From Microbacterium indicum DSM 19969 (GTDB lineage: Bacteria > Actinomycetota > Actinomycetes > Actinomycetales > Microbacteriaceae), in contig NZ_AULR01000012.1 of assembly GCF_000422385.1 (NCBI RefSeq), positions 27,115-91,114 on the forward strand: DNA of 64,000 nucleotides, read 5' to 3'. Each line of letters starts with the position of its first letter. The stretch's first letter is position 1. The translations under genes and the position numbers were made by a program. Below, in pieces: positions 29,740-38,301 of this stretch. The notes beneath the pieces were generated by a model, which did no database searches, was not told the DNA's origin, and saw only the letters and a program-made list of their open reading frames with translations.

Positions 29740-31716
29740 TCAGGCCTCGACGCCGTCGGCGCGCGCCCCGCCGCGTCTGCCGGGCACGACGACGTAGTCG
29801 TCGTGCTTCGCCGTCATGCCGTCGCCCGCGGCGCGGCCGTGCATGCGCCGCCAGATCCACGGCAGCGCGTGCGTCGTGAGCCACGGCCCCTCGGCGGGGT
29901 CGCCGTCGGCGTGCAGTGCGTCGTCGAGCTCGCCGAGCCGCTCGGCGTCGGGGACGCCCAGAACCTCGGCCGCGCGATACGACAGAAGGCGGTGCCCGCG
30001 CGAGTGCAGGTGCACCTTGTCGTCCGCGAACATCTCGAGAGCCGTCAGCTCCGGCAGCGCGTCGACGTCGACGAGGTACGAACTCGTCTCGCGCGCGATC
30101 CGCCGCATCTCGTCGGCGAAGCGCGCGAAGCGCGGCGCGAGGAAGCGCACGATCCGGCGGTGCGGCAGGAACGGCGTCACGAGCAGGACGTCGGCGCCCG
30201 TGGAGCGGAGCCGGCGGACGTTGCGCTCGAGCTCGGCCGCGATCGGCTCGGGGTCGGCGAGATGCCCGACGAGGTCGTTCGATCCCATGAAGATCGCCAC
30301 GAGGTCGGGGTACATCGAGAGCGCCTGCGGGACCTGGTCGTATGTGAGGTCGCGCACGCGGCGGCTCCGCACCGCGAGGTTCGCGTAGCGGAAGTCGTCG
30401 CCCTGCGACTCGGCGAGCATCGTCGCGAGCCGGTCGGCCCAGCCGCGGTACTCCCCCGCGGCCATGCGCGACGAGTCGCTGAGCCCCTCGGTGAGCGAGT
30501 CGCCGAGCGCGATGAACCGCCGCCACCGGGGGCGCGCCTCGGTTGCGACGGGCGCGACCGCGCGCGTCACGCCGCGGGAGACGATGTTGTCGTCGAAGCG
30601 CCGCAGGCGCGCGGCCTCGCCGTAGTGCGCGACGAGCTGCTCCGTCAGGGCGCGCCAGGTGCGCTCGCGCACGCTCTCGCGCGCCGCGACCCCGAACGAG
30701 CGCCGCTTCGCGTCGTCGCCGAGGAGGTCGGCGACGCGGCTGCGCAGGTCGCCGAGGTCGCCGGGCGTGTAGAGCCAGCCGTCGATCGACGAGCGGACGA
30801 GGTCGACGGGGCCGCCCGACCCCGTCGCGACGACGGGGACGCCGCTCGCGAGCGCCTCCTGCACCGTCTGGCAGAAGGTCTCGGCCTCGCCGGGGTGGAC
30901 GAAGACGTCGAAGCTCGCGACGGCGCGGCCGAGGTCGTCGCCGCCCTGGAACCCGAGGAACACGGCGCCGAGAAGCTCGCGCTCAAGCCGCGCGCGCTCG
31001 GGGCCGTCCCCCACGATCACGAGCCGGGTGTCCGGCAGATCCTGGAGCACGCGCAGGTCCTCGACCTGCTTCTCGGGCGCGAGGCGGCCGACGTAGCCGA
31101 TGATCCGCTCGCCGGGGGCGATGCGCTCCCGCCACGCGTCGTCGCGGCGGGCGGGCGAGAAGCGCTCGGCGTCGACCCCGCGGCCCCAGCGCCACATGCG
31201 GTCGACCCCCAGCCCGTCAAGCTGCCGCTCGGCCGCGCTCGAAGGCACGAGCGACATCGTCGCGCGGCGGTGGAGCCGCGCGACGTGCGACTCGGCGACC
31301 GCCGCGATGCCCGGCACGCCGTACTTCGCCATGTAGGCGACGATGTCGGTCTGATAGATCGCGACGGTCGGGATCCCGAGGCCGTCGGCCGCGACGACGC
31401 CCTGCCAGCCGAGGACGGCGGGCGACGCGAGGTGCACGACGTCGGGCCGGAAGAACTGGAGGATCCGCCGGAGCTGCGCGACGGGCGCGAGCGCCACGCG
31501 CACGTCGGGATAGCTCGGCAGCGGGACCGACGCGAGCCACATCGTCTCGGCCGGGACGTCGACGGCGGCGACGTCCGAGGGCTGCCCCGGCGCCTTCGGC
31601 GCGACGACGAGCGTCTCGTGCCCCAGGGCGTGGAGGTTGCGCACGACGTGCAGGACGGAGTTCGTGACCCCGTTCATGTGCGGGAGGAAGGATTCGGCGA
31701 CGATCGCGACGCGCAT
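29740..31716 (-). CDS. GT4 glycosyltransferase fused to SGNH hydrolase
   Basis: A 658-residue two-domain protein. Residues about 1-375 are a GT-B glycosyltransferase of family GT4, like GDP-mannose-dependent alpha-mannosyltransferases: MRVAIVAESFLPHMNGVTNS, VGRLAPEKQVEDL, and the E-x7-E site in HPGEAETFCQTVQEAL. Residues about 395-658 are an SGNH hydrolase with FIALGDSLTEG, IFMGSNDLVG and DDKVHLHSRGH. Both active sites look intact. It could glycosylate and (de)acylate the same cell-envelope glycolipid or glycan, but that is inference. A terminator and an iron box lie upstream. Paired with the paralogous hydrolase gene 51 bases downstream. Confidence 0.88.
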   Translation of the reverse strand: MRVAIVAESFLPHMNGVTNSVLHVVRNLHALGHETLVVAPKAPGQPSDVAAVDVPAETMWLASVPLPSYPDVRVALAPVAQLRRILQFFRPDVVHLASPAVLGWQGVVAADGLGIPTVAIYQTDIVAYMAKYGVPGIAAVAESHVARLHRRATMSLVPSSAAERQLDGLGVDRMWRWGRGVDAERFSPARRDDAWRERIAPGERIIGYVGRLAPEKQVEDLRVLQDLPDTRLVIVGDGPERARLERELLGAVFLGFQGGDDLGRAVASFDVFVHPGEAETFCQTVQEALASGVPVVATGSGGPVDLVRSSIDGWLYTPGDLGDLRSRVADLLGDDAKRRSFGVAARESVRERTWRALTEQLVAHYGEAARLRRFDDNIVSRGVTRAVAPVATEARPRWRRFIALGDSLTEGLSDSSRMAAGEYRGWADRLATMLAESQGDDFRYANLAVRSRRVRDLTYDQVPQALSMYPDLVAIFMGSNDLVGHLADPEPIAAELERNVRRLRSTGADVLLVTPFLPHRRIVRFLAPRFARFADEMRRIARETSSYLVDVDALPELTALEMFADDKVHLHSRGHRLLSYRAAEVLGVPDAERLGELDDALHADGDPAEGPWLTTHALPWIWRRMHGRAAGDGMTAKHDDYVVVPGRRGGARADGVEA

Positions 31717-31841
31717 GCCTCAAGGATCGCGCCGGACATCCCGATCACGCGGCGGTTTCGCGCCGGGTTCGCCGGATGTTCACCCCCCGGGTCGAGGGTT
31801 CACCGGAGCGCAAGGATCCGTTCCGCTCGCGGGGACGAAAA

Positions 31842-31870
31842 GGGCCCGCCGGCTGCGAATCGGCGGGCCC
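31842..31870 (-). terminator. Intrinsic terminator of the siderophore-import operon
   Basis: A perfect 10-bp stem (GGGCCCGCCG / CGGCGGGCCC) with a 9-base loop is followed on the minus strand by TTTT (31838-31841). It lies 77 bases after the stop of the flavin monooxygenase gene. Confidence 0.75.
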
Positions 31871-31931
31871 GTCCCTCGTGACACCAGTACTCACCCGCGG
31901 CCGACCGTGACGACTGCGCCGAACGAGCAAG

Positions 31932-31950
31932 TAAGGCAAGCCTAACCTAT
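31932..31950. promoter_or_regulatory. DtxR/IdeR-type iron box overlapping the monooxygenase stop codon
   Basis: TAAGGCAAGCCTAACCTAT matches the 19-base DtxR consensus (TTAGGTTAGSCTAACCTAA) at about 15 positions. It overlaps the stop codon of the gene at 31947-33059, is 216 bases from the next gene start, and is separated from that gene by the terminator. Confidence 0.6.
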
Positions 31951-33059
31951 TGGCGCGAGGACGCAACCCCGGATCCGGCCGCGATGCCGAACGCGCCGCG
32001 CACGTCGCCGTCGTGCGGCAGGAACAGGCCGAGGTCGACGAGCCGGGGCACGACCGCGTCGGCGAGGAGCTCGATCGAGCGCCAGGATCCGAAGGGGAGC
32101 GCGATGAAGCCGTCGATCGCGCCCGCCTCCCAGCGCCGGGCGATCTCGTCGACGGCGCTCTCCGGCGTCCCGACGACGGTCCAGTGGCCCGCACCTCCCC
32201 CGCCCCGCATCGCCGCGCGGCGCAGGGCGGCGGCCTCCGCCTCGTCGTCGGCGAGGCACAGGACCAGCCCGGGCAGCACGCGGGGCGCGGGGCGGCCGTG
32301 AGCCTCGGCCCGCGAGGCGAGCTCGGCGCGCATCGTGATCCCGGGGCCAGGCGCCGCCGTCATCGCGAACACCGCGTCCGCGCGCGACGCGGCCAGCTCG
32401 ATCGAGGCGTGCGAGCCGCCCGCGTGGAGAAGCGGCATCGGCGCGTCGATCGCGGCAGGGATCGTGAGCGGCCCGCGCACCGCGAACCGCCCACGCGGCT
32501 CGAGCGTCCTGAGCAGGGACGGGTCGGCGAAGACGCCGCTCGGGTCGGCGCGAACCGCCGCGGCCGGGTAGCTCGCGTGCAGCGCCCGCACGACGTCGAT
32601 CACGTCGGCGGCGTCGGCGTAGCGCTGCTCGTGCGTCCGCTCGGGGGCGGCGAGGTTCTCCGCCCCCGCGAGCGAGGTGACGACGTTCCACGCCGCCCGA
32701 CCGCCCGAGATCTGATCGAGCGTCTGGAGCTCGCGCGCGACGAGATAGGGCGGCGCGAAGGTCGCGGAGTACGTGGGGATCAGTCCGATGCGGCGGGTCT
32801 CGCGCGCGACGGCGGCGAGCAGGATCGCCGGATCGGGCCCCGTCTGCCCCGGCCAGTCGGCGAGCGGCACCGGGTCGAGAGCGAGGGAGTCCGGCTTGAA
32901 GACCGCGTCGATCCCGGCGCGATCCGCGATGACGGCCGCCTCGATCAGGGCGGATCCGTCGGCGAGGCCACCGACCCGGCTGTCCTGGCGCCGCCACGCG
33001 TCGCCCCGCAGCCACGTGGGCGAGAGCGACAGGCCGATCGTGAGGCGGCGCTCAGTCAC
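31947..33059 (-). CDS. LLM-class flavin monooxygenase, NtaA/EDTA-monooxygenase-like
   Basis: Predicted FMNH2-dependent monooxygenase of the bacterial luciferase superfamily, NtaA/SnaA/DszA branch. The branch includes nitrilotriacetate and EDTA monooxygenases. It has 370 residues, with the TIM-barrel pattern TIGLSLSPTWLRGDAW, the flavin-site ISGGRAAWNVVTSL near residue 130 that marks this branch, and a C-terminal ending SGVASSRQ. The GTG start overlaps the stop of the Fe-siderophore ATPase by 8 bases, so it is translated with the importer. It may oxidise the imported chelator; the reduced flavin could come from the reductase at 38302. Confidence 0.82.
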   Translation of the reverse strand: MTERRLTIGLSLSPTWLRGDAWRRQDSRVGGLADGSALIEAAVIADRAGIDAVFKPDSLALDPVPLADWPGQTGPDPAILLAAVARETRRIGLIPTYSATFAPPYLVARELQTLDQISGGRAAWNVVTSLAGAENLAAPERTHEQRYADAADVIDVVRALHASYPAAAVRADPSGVFADPSLLRTLEPRGRFAVRGPLTIPAAIDAPMPLLHAGGSHASIELAASRADAVFAMTAAPGPGITMRAELASRAEAHGRPAPRVLPGLVLCLADDEAEAAALRRAAMRGGGGAGHWTVVGTPESAVDEIARRWEAGAIDGFIALPFGSWRSIELLADAVVPRLVDLGLFLPHDGDVRGAFGIAAGSGVASSRQ

Positions 33060-33867
33060 CGCCGACCCCGCGCGAACGGCTCGCCACAGGGATGACGTGC
33101 GGTGTCCCGAAGACCGGGTCCGGCACGACGCGCGCGTCGAGCCCGAAGACGTCGCCCAGCAGCTGCTCGGTGAGGACCTCGTCCGGGGCGCCCGTCGCTG
33201 CGACGGCGCCGTCGCGCATCACGACGAGGTGATCCGCGTACCGCGCGGCCTGGTTGAGGTCGTGCAGCACGAGCACCATCGTGCGCCCCTCATCCGCGTT
33301 CAGCCGCCGCACGAGCTCGAGCACCTCGAGCTGGTGCGAGATGTCGAGGAAGGTCGTCGGCTCATCGAGCAGCATCGTGGGGGCGTCCTGCGCGAGGAGC
33401 ATCGCGATCCACACCCGCTGGCGCTGGCCGCCCGAGAGCTCGTCCACCGTGCGGTCGGCCAGCTCGCCGACGCCCGTCGCGGCGTAGGCCCTCTCGACCG
33501 CGTCGCGGTCGGCCGCCGACCACTGCCGCAGCATGCGCTGGTGCGGGAAGCGGCCCCGCGCGACGAGGTCGGCGACCGTGATCCCGGAAGGCGCCTGCGA
33601 CGACTGCGGGAGCAGCGCCAGGCGCCGCGCGAACGGCTTGCCGCCGAGGCGGCGCACGTCCGCTCCCTCGAGCAGGACGCGACCCTCCTTCGGCGACAGG
33701 AGGCGCGACAGCGCGCGGAGGAGCGTCGACTTGCCGCACCCGTTGGGGCCGACGATCACGGTGACGCGCCCCGCGGGGATCGCGACGTCGAGGCCGCGCG
33801 AGATCGTGCGGGACTCGTAGGCGAGCGTCAGGTTCTCGCCCGCGAGGGCGACGGCGGTGTCGCTCAT
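33052..33867 (-). CDS. Fe-siderophore ABC transporter ATP-binding protein
   Basis: ATPase of a ferric-siderophore importer (FepC/FhuC type), 271 residues. Walker A IVGPNGCGKSTLLRAL near residue 39, Q-loop LLPQSSQAP, signature ELSGGQRQRVWIAM, Walker B TMLLDEPTTFLD, and the switch histidine in LHDLNQAARYADH are all present. Its ATG overlaps the stop of the permease gene by 4 bases and its stop overlaps the monooxygenase start by 8. Fourth gene of a five-gene coupled operon beginning at 36957. Confidence 0.94.
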   Translation of the reverse strand: MSDTAVALAGENLTLAYESRTISRGLDVAIPAGRVTVIVGPNGCGKSTLLRALSRLLSPKEGRVLLEGADVRRLGGKPFARRLALLPQSSQAPSGITVADLVARGRFPHQRMLRQWSAADRDAVERAYAATGVGELADRTVDELSGGQRQRVWIAMLLAQDAPTMLLDEPTTFLDISHQLEVLELVRRLNADEGRTMVLVLHDLNQAARYADHLVVMRDGAVAATGAPDEVLTEQLLGDVFGLDARVVPDPVFGTPHVIPVASRSRGVGGD

Positions 33868-34916
33868 ACGCGCACCCTGCCTTTCCGAAGGAGCAGCCAG
33901 ATGAGGTAGGCGCCGCCGATCACGCCCGTCATGCGGCCGATCGGGATCGTCAGCTGCCCCGGCAGCAGCTGGGCCGCGGCGTCGGCCACGACGAGGAGGC
34001 AGCCGCCCATCGCGGCGCTCCCGGCGACGTTCAGGCCCGAGCCGCCGACGAGGCGCGAGACGATCTGCGGGGCCGCGAGGGCGACGAAGGAGATCGGGCC
34101 CGCCGCCGCGGTGGCGGCGGCGACGAGGAGGACGGCGGCGAGGATCGTCGCGAGGCGCGTCCGCTCGGTACGCACGCCCAGCTGCCGCGCGACGTCGTCG
34201 CCCATCTCCATGAGCTCGGTGCGCCGCGCGAGCGCCGCAACGACGGGGATCAGGAGGGCGCAGGCGACGAGCACCGTCAGCGCGTTCCCCCAGTCGCGCA
34301 TGTTCAGCGATCCGGCGAGCCACAGGTTCGCCTCGACGGCGCTGTCGAGGTCGCCCGCGACGAGCAGCAGGCTGTTGACCGCCTGCAGCACCGCGCCGAC
34401 GCCGATGCCCACGAGGATCAGTCGGTACCCGCCCGACGCCCCTCCGCGCGTGGAGAGGACGTACACGACGACCGCCGTGAGGAGGCCCCCGGCGACGGCG
34501 CCGAGCGCGATCTGCGCCCCGTCCCCGTCGAACAGGATGATCTGCGCGAGGGCGCCCGTCGCGGCGCCCGTCGTGAACCCGATGATCTCGGGGCTGCCGA
34601 GGGCGTTGCGAGACACCGACTGGAACACGGCGCCCGAGACGCCGAGGGCCGCGCCGGCGAACAGGGCCGTGACGACCCGGGGCAGGCGGATCGCCTGCAC
34701 GATCCGCGCGCTCGTCTCCTCGCCCTGGCCGAAGGCGGCGGCGATCACGTCGGCGGGCGAGAGGCGGATGGTGCCGACGGTCATCGCGACGCAGCCCGCG
34801 GCGAGCGCGACGAAAACGAGGACGGCCGTGACGATCGCCGCGCGGGGGCGGATGACGATCGCGACGGGGCCGAGCCGGACGAGCCGACCGGAGGGAGGGG
34901 TGAGCTTCTCGGTCAC
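33864..34916 (-). CDS. Fe-siderophore ABC permease (FepG-like)
   Basis: Membrane subunit of the FecCD family, 350 residues with about nine to ten transmembrane segments. Family blocks seen are IRLPRVVTALFAGAALGVSG (about 75), VFQSVSRNALGSPEIIGFTTGAATGA, the cytoplasmic coupling helix region GDDVARQLGVRTERTR, and AAAGPISFVALAAPQIVSRL. It pairs with the permease at 34913 as a heterodimer. The GTG start overlaps that gene's stop by 4 bases. Confidence 0.93.
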   Translation of the reverse strand: MTEKLTPPSGRLVRLGPVAIVIRPRAAIVTAVLVFVALAAGCVAMTVGTIRLSPADVIAAAFGQGEETSARIVQAIRLPRVVTALFAGAALGVSGAVFQSVSRNALGSPEIIGFTTGAATGALAQIILFDGDGAQIALGAVAGGLLTAVVVYVLSTRGGASGGYRLILVGIGVGAVLQAVNSLLLVAGDLDSAVEANLWLAGSLNMRDWGNALTVLVACALLIPVVAALARRTELMEMGDDVARQLGVRTERTRLATILAAVLLVAAATAAAGPISFVALAAPQIVSRLVGGSGLNVAGSAAMGGCLLVVADAAAQLLPGQLTIPIGRMTGVIGGAYLIWLLLRKGRVRV

Positions 34917-35959
34917 AGCGCCGCGATCCTCCTGCCGCGCACGATCCACACGAAGAACGGGCCGCCGATGATCGCGACCATGATGCCGACCCCGATCTCG
35001 TGGCCGGGGACGACGATCCGGCCGAGCGCGTCGGCCGCGACGGCGAGCAGCGCGCCGAGGACGGCCGACATCGGGAGCAGCCGCCTGTGCCCGACCCCGA
35101 CGATGAGCCGCGCGAGGTGCGGCGCCGCGAGGCCGAGGAAGACGAGCGGGCCCGCCGCGGCCGTCGCCGCGCCCGCCAGGAGCACGACGGCGATGCCGGC
35201 CGCCGTCCACACGACGGCAGGGTTCGCCCCGAGGGCGCGCGCCGAGTCGTCGCCGAGGACCGCGGAGTCGAGCGACCGGCCGAGCGCGAGCGCCAGGACG
35301 GCTCCGACCGCCGCGAGGACGGCGACGGGACCCAGAACCTCGTAGCCGCGCCCCGCGAGGGAGCCGACCATCCACTGGCGGTAGGAGTTGTAGACGTCGT
35401 CGGGCGAGTTCAGGAGGACGAGCTGCGACGCCGCGCCGAGGACGGCCGTGAGCGCGGCGCCAGCGAGCACGAGCCGCACGGGGTTCGTCCCGCGGCGCGC
35501 GCCGCCCAGCAGGAAGACGACGACGGCCGCGGCCGCGGCGCCCGCGAGCCCCAGCCACATGTAGCCCACGACGTCGGTGACGCCGAGCACGGCGATGCCC
35601 AGCGTGATCGCGAACGCGGCGCCGCTGTTCACCCCGAGGAGGCCCGGCTCCGCGAGGGGGTTGCGCGTCAGCGCCTGCATCACGGCGCCCGCGAGGCCGA
35701 GGCAGACGCCGACGAGGAGCGCGAGGATCGTGCGGGGCACGCGCTGGAGCTGGGCCAGCAGGTGGTGGGTGTTCTGCGGGTCGAAGTCCGTGAACGAGCG
35801 CCAGGTCTCGGAGACGTCGATCGTCACGGGGCCCACGCACACGCTCACGAAGGCGAACACCGCGATCGCCGACGCGCATGCGACGAGCCACGCCGCGTAC
35901 CGACGGGTGCGACCGCCCGCGCGGACGCGGGCGGTCGCCGTGGGGTCTCCCTGTGTCAC
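34913..35959 (-). CDS. Fe-siderophore ABC permease (FepD-like)
   Basis: Second FecCD permease, 348 residues with about nine transmembrane segments. It has QRVPRTILALLVGVCLGLAG, MQALTRNPLAEPGLLGVNSGAAFA, GDDSARALGANPAVVW (coupling region) and AAAGPLVFLGLAAPHLARL. The more conserved NPLAEPGLLGVNSGA block marks it as the FepD-type partner. The GTG start overlaps the binding-protein stop by 4 bases (GTGA). Confidence 0.93.
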   Translation of the reverse strand: MTQGDPTATARVRAGGRTRRYAAWLVACASAIAVFAFVSVCVGPVTIDVSETWRSFTDFDPQNTHHLLAQLQRVPRTILALLVGVCLGLAGAVMQALTRNPLAEPGLLGVNSGAAFAITLGIAVLGVTDVVGYMWLGLAGAAAAAVVVFLLGGARRGTNPVRLVLAGAALTAVLGAASQLVLLNSPDDVYNSYRQWMVGSLAGRGYEVLGPVAVLAAVGAVLALALGRSLDSAVLGDDSARALGANPAVVWTAAGIAVVLLAGAATAAAGPLVFLGLAAPHLARLIVGVGHRRLLPMSAVLGALLAVAADALGRIVVPGHEIGVGIMVAIIGGPFFVWIVRGRRIAAL

Positions 35960-36957
35960 GCGCCGAAGTCGTCGGCGATGTGCTCGACGATCTCGGTCGC
36001 GCTGTAGAGGTCGATGCGGAAGGAGTTGAGCCCGAGGCCGTACACCTGGCCGTTCGCGACCGAGGGCAGGTTCGCCAGAACGGCGTCGGCCGCGAAGCCG
36101 CTCTTCGCCGCCTCGTCGTCGGCGCTGAGCACGAAGGTCGTGTCGGCCGTCAGCTCGGTGAGGTGCTCGTAGTCGGCGAACACGAAGTCGGATCGCTCGC
36201 CCGCCTGGGTGCTCCAGGCCGGGTCCGGGTCCTCGATCGTGAACCCGAGCGACTCGAGCAGCTGGCCCTGCGGGCCGGTCGAGAGGCCGATGGGGTTGTT
36301 CTGCCCCTCGCCGTTGTAGGAGACGATGTTCGCCTCGCCCTCCGGCACGGTGATCTCGCCCGCCGTCTCGGCGACGAGCGCGTCGAAGTCGTCGGCCGCC
36401 TGCGTCGCGGCGTCCTCGAGACCCGTCGCCTCGCCGAGCTCGACGGCGAGGTCCTGCCAGGTCTGCTCGCCGTAGTCGACGATGATGACGGGCGCGATCT
36501 CCTCGAGGTCCGAGACCTGGTCGGTCATGGAGTCGGCGCCGGACGACGACACGACGATGAGGTCGGGCGCGGCCGCGATCGCCGCCTCGATGTCGGGCGA
36601 TCCCACGGCCCAGATGTTGTCGACGCCGCGCTCGTCTGCGACGTCCGCCCACTGCGCGAAGAACTCGCCGTTGCCCGCCGAGGCGCTCGACGTGACGGGT
36701 GCGTCGATCGCGAGCAGCGTGCCCGTGACCGTGACGGACGTCGAGAGGATCGACTCGGGCTGCGCCGGGATCTCGGTCGTCGTGCCGTCCGCGTTCTCGA
36801 ACGAACGGGGCCAGTCGCCCGCGCCAGCGGAGGCGGCGGGCGTCTCGGCCGACGCGTCCGTCGCGTCCGACGAGCAGGCGGCGAGGGACGCGCTCGCGGC
36901 GGCCGCGACGGCGACGACGACGAGCCCGCGGCGCAGCGTGTGGGAGATGGTGGGCAT
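35956..36957 (-). CDS. Fe-siderophore substrate-binding lipoprotein
   Basis: Extracellular capture protein of the importer, 333 residues. It has a lipoprotein signal (RRGLVVVAVAAAASASLAAC) with the lipobox LAAC at about residue 28, a Thr/Ala/Ser-rich linker, then a periplasmic-binding fold of the FepB/FhuD type with PESILSTSVTVTGTLLAIDA and AAPDLIVVSSSGADSM. AAGGA lies upstream of the ATG. First gene of the operon, and 55 bases downstream of the iron box at 37013-37029. Confidence 0.93.
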   Translation of the reverse strand: MPTISHTLRRGLVVVAVAAAASASLAACSSDATDASAETPAASAGAGDWPRSFENADGTTTEIPAQPESILSTSVTVTGTLLAIDAPVTSSASAGNGEFFAQWADVADERGVDNIWAVGSPDIEAAIAAAPDLIVVSSSGADSMTDQVSDLEEIAPVIIVDYGEQTWQDLAVELGEATGLEDAATQAADDFDALVAETAGEITVPEGEANIVSYNGEGQNNPIGLSTGPQGQLLESLGFTIEDPDPAWSTQAGERSDFVFADYEHLTELTADTTFVLSADDEAAKSGFAADAVLANLPSVANGQVYGLGLNSFRIDLYSATEIVEHIADDFGA

Positions 36958-37012
36958 AGGTGGATCCTTCGATCGGGAGACGGGCGCGCGCTTCCGGCGC
37001 GCACCTCAGACC

Positions 37013-37029
37013 TAGGTAAGCCTATCCTT
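37013..37029. promoter_or_regulatory. DtxR/IdeR iron box in divergent siderophore promoter
   Basis: TAGGTAAGCCTATCCTT is identical over 17 bases to the box at 45819-45835. It contains TAGGCT, a -10 candidate for the importer on the minus strand, and TATCCT, a -10 candidate 7 bases before the esterase GTG. A bound iron repressor would block both. Confidence 0.8.
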
Positions 37030-37035
37030 GGTTCT

Positions 37036-38274
37036 GTGCCTCCCGTCAAATCCTCGCCGCTCCGGCAACGCCCGGCCGCGGCGTCGCCGCACCTCCTGAC
37101 CATCCCTCCGCAGACGCCGCGCCCCGAGCGGGTCCGGCGCGGGGGCTCGCCGCTCGTCGGGGCCGCGGGCGATCCGCGCGGCGCCAGGGAGCTCTGGGAG
37201 CACGCGCGCCGCGTGGGAACGCCGCTCGTCGAGGGGTCCGGCCCGACCCGCGCTTTCACGTGGGTGTGGCGGGGCGAGGCGACCCGCGTGGCGCTCGTCG
37301 CGGGCAAGCTCGCCGACGACGAGGCGCAGGGCGACGTGATGTTCGAGCGGATCGCGGGCTCCGACGTCTGGGCGCTGACCCTGGAGCTCGGCGCCGGGTG
37401 GCGCGCGACCTACTCCCTGGCTGTCGCCGACGGGTCGGGCGTCGCCCCGCCCGCGCTCGCGGAGCGCCGCGCCCGCGCCCTCGCGGCGACCGATCCCGAC
37501 CGCCACGCGAGCGTCGGCGCGTGGTACGACCTGCTCGCGGGGGCGCGCCCCGATCCCCTCGCGAGGGAGAGTTTCCGGGGGTCGTCGGTCGCGTCGGGCC
37601 CCGAGGCGCCCCCTCGCCCCTCCGCCGACGGGGAACCGCTCCGCGCCGCCGGCCCGTCGGAGTCGGGCACGTGGGTCCACCCCGACGCGCCGACCCCCGA
37701 CGGCGGGTGGCGCCCCCTCGTCCTCCTCGACGGCGACCGCCTCCGCGACGACGAGGGCCTCCTGCGCGCCTGCCTCCGGCGCGACACGGCGGCCCTCCTG
37801 CTGGGTCACGGCGACATGGCGTCGCGCGACCGCGAGCTCGCCTGCAGCCCGGAGACCGTCGACGGGATCGTCGCGATGCTCGACGCGGCGCCCGTGCAGA
37901 CGGCAGACGGGCCGGCGACGATCGCGGGCAGCTCGCTCGGGGGGCTCACGGCGATCTACGCGCAGGCGCTGCACCCCGATCGGTTCGGCGCGTCGGTCAG
38001 CCAGTCGGGATCGTTCTGGTGGCCCAACGCGCGGAGCGGGGCGAGCGCCGAATGGCTCACCGACGCGATCGAGCGCGCCGACGCGCGGTTCGACCGGGTG
38101 CACCTCTCGGTCGGGCTCGACGAATGGGTGCTGCTCGACCCGACCGAGCGCCTGCGCCTGGCGCTCGCCCCGCGCACCGCCGCCCTCACGGCCGACGCGT
38201 TCGACGGAGGGCACGACGCCGCCTGCTGGGCGGCGGCGCTCCCCGCGATCCTCGACGGCGTGCGGCGGAGCTGA
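37036..38274 (+). CDS. Fes-like siderophore esterase (alpha/beta hydrolase)
   Basis: Predicted enterochelin-esterase-like hydrolase, 412 residues. An N-terminal Fes/CBM-like beta domain (residues about 35-210) precedes an esterase-D-type alpha/beta hydrolase with nucleophile motif IAGSSLGGLTAIYAQ near residue 298, SQSGSFWWP, and the catalytic His in FDGGHDAACWAAAL near residue 395. No signal peptide, so it acts in the cytosol on imported Fe-siderophore. The GTG start sits 7 bases after TATCCT within the iron box, so the message is probably leaderless. It is divergent from the importer operon. Confidence 0.85.
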   Translation: MPPVKSSPLRQRPAAASPHLLTIPPQTPRPERVRRGGSPLVGAAGDPRGARELWEHARRVGTPLVEGSGPTRAFTWVWRGEATRVALVAGKLADDEAQGDVMFERIAGSDVWALTLELGAGWRATYSLAVADGSGVAPPALAERRARALAATDPDRHASVGAWYDLLAGARPDPLARESFRGSSVASGPEAPPRPSADGEPLRAAGPSESGTWVHPDAPTPDGGWRPLVLLDGDRLRDDEGLLRACLRRDTAALLLGHGDMASRDRELACSPETVDGIVAMLDAAPVQTADGPATIAGSSLGGLTAIYAQALHPDRFGASVSQSGSFWWPNARSGASAEWLTDAIERADARFDRVHLSVGLDEWVLLDPTERLRLALAPRTAALTADAFDGGHDAACWAAALPAILDGVRRS

Positions 38275-38301
38275 CGCGGGGATCCCCCGGGGCCGGGGAG
38301 A

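Noticed and set aside
28828..31716. Two SGNH genes as misassembly duplicates
   Set aside because: The paralogues are clearly diverged throughout, so this is not an assembly repeat.
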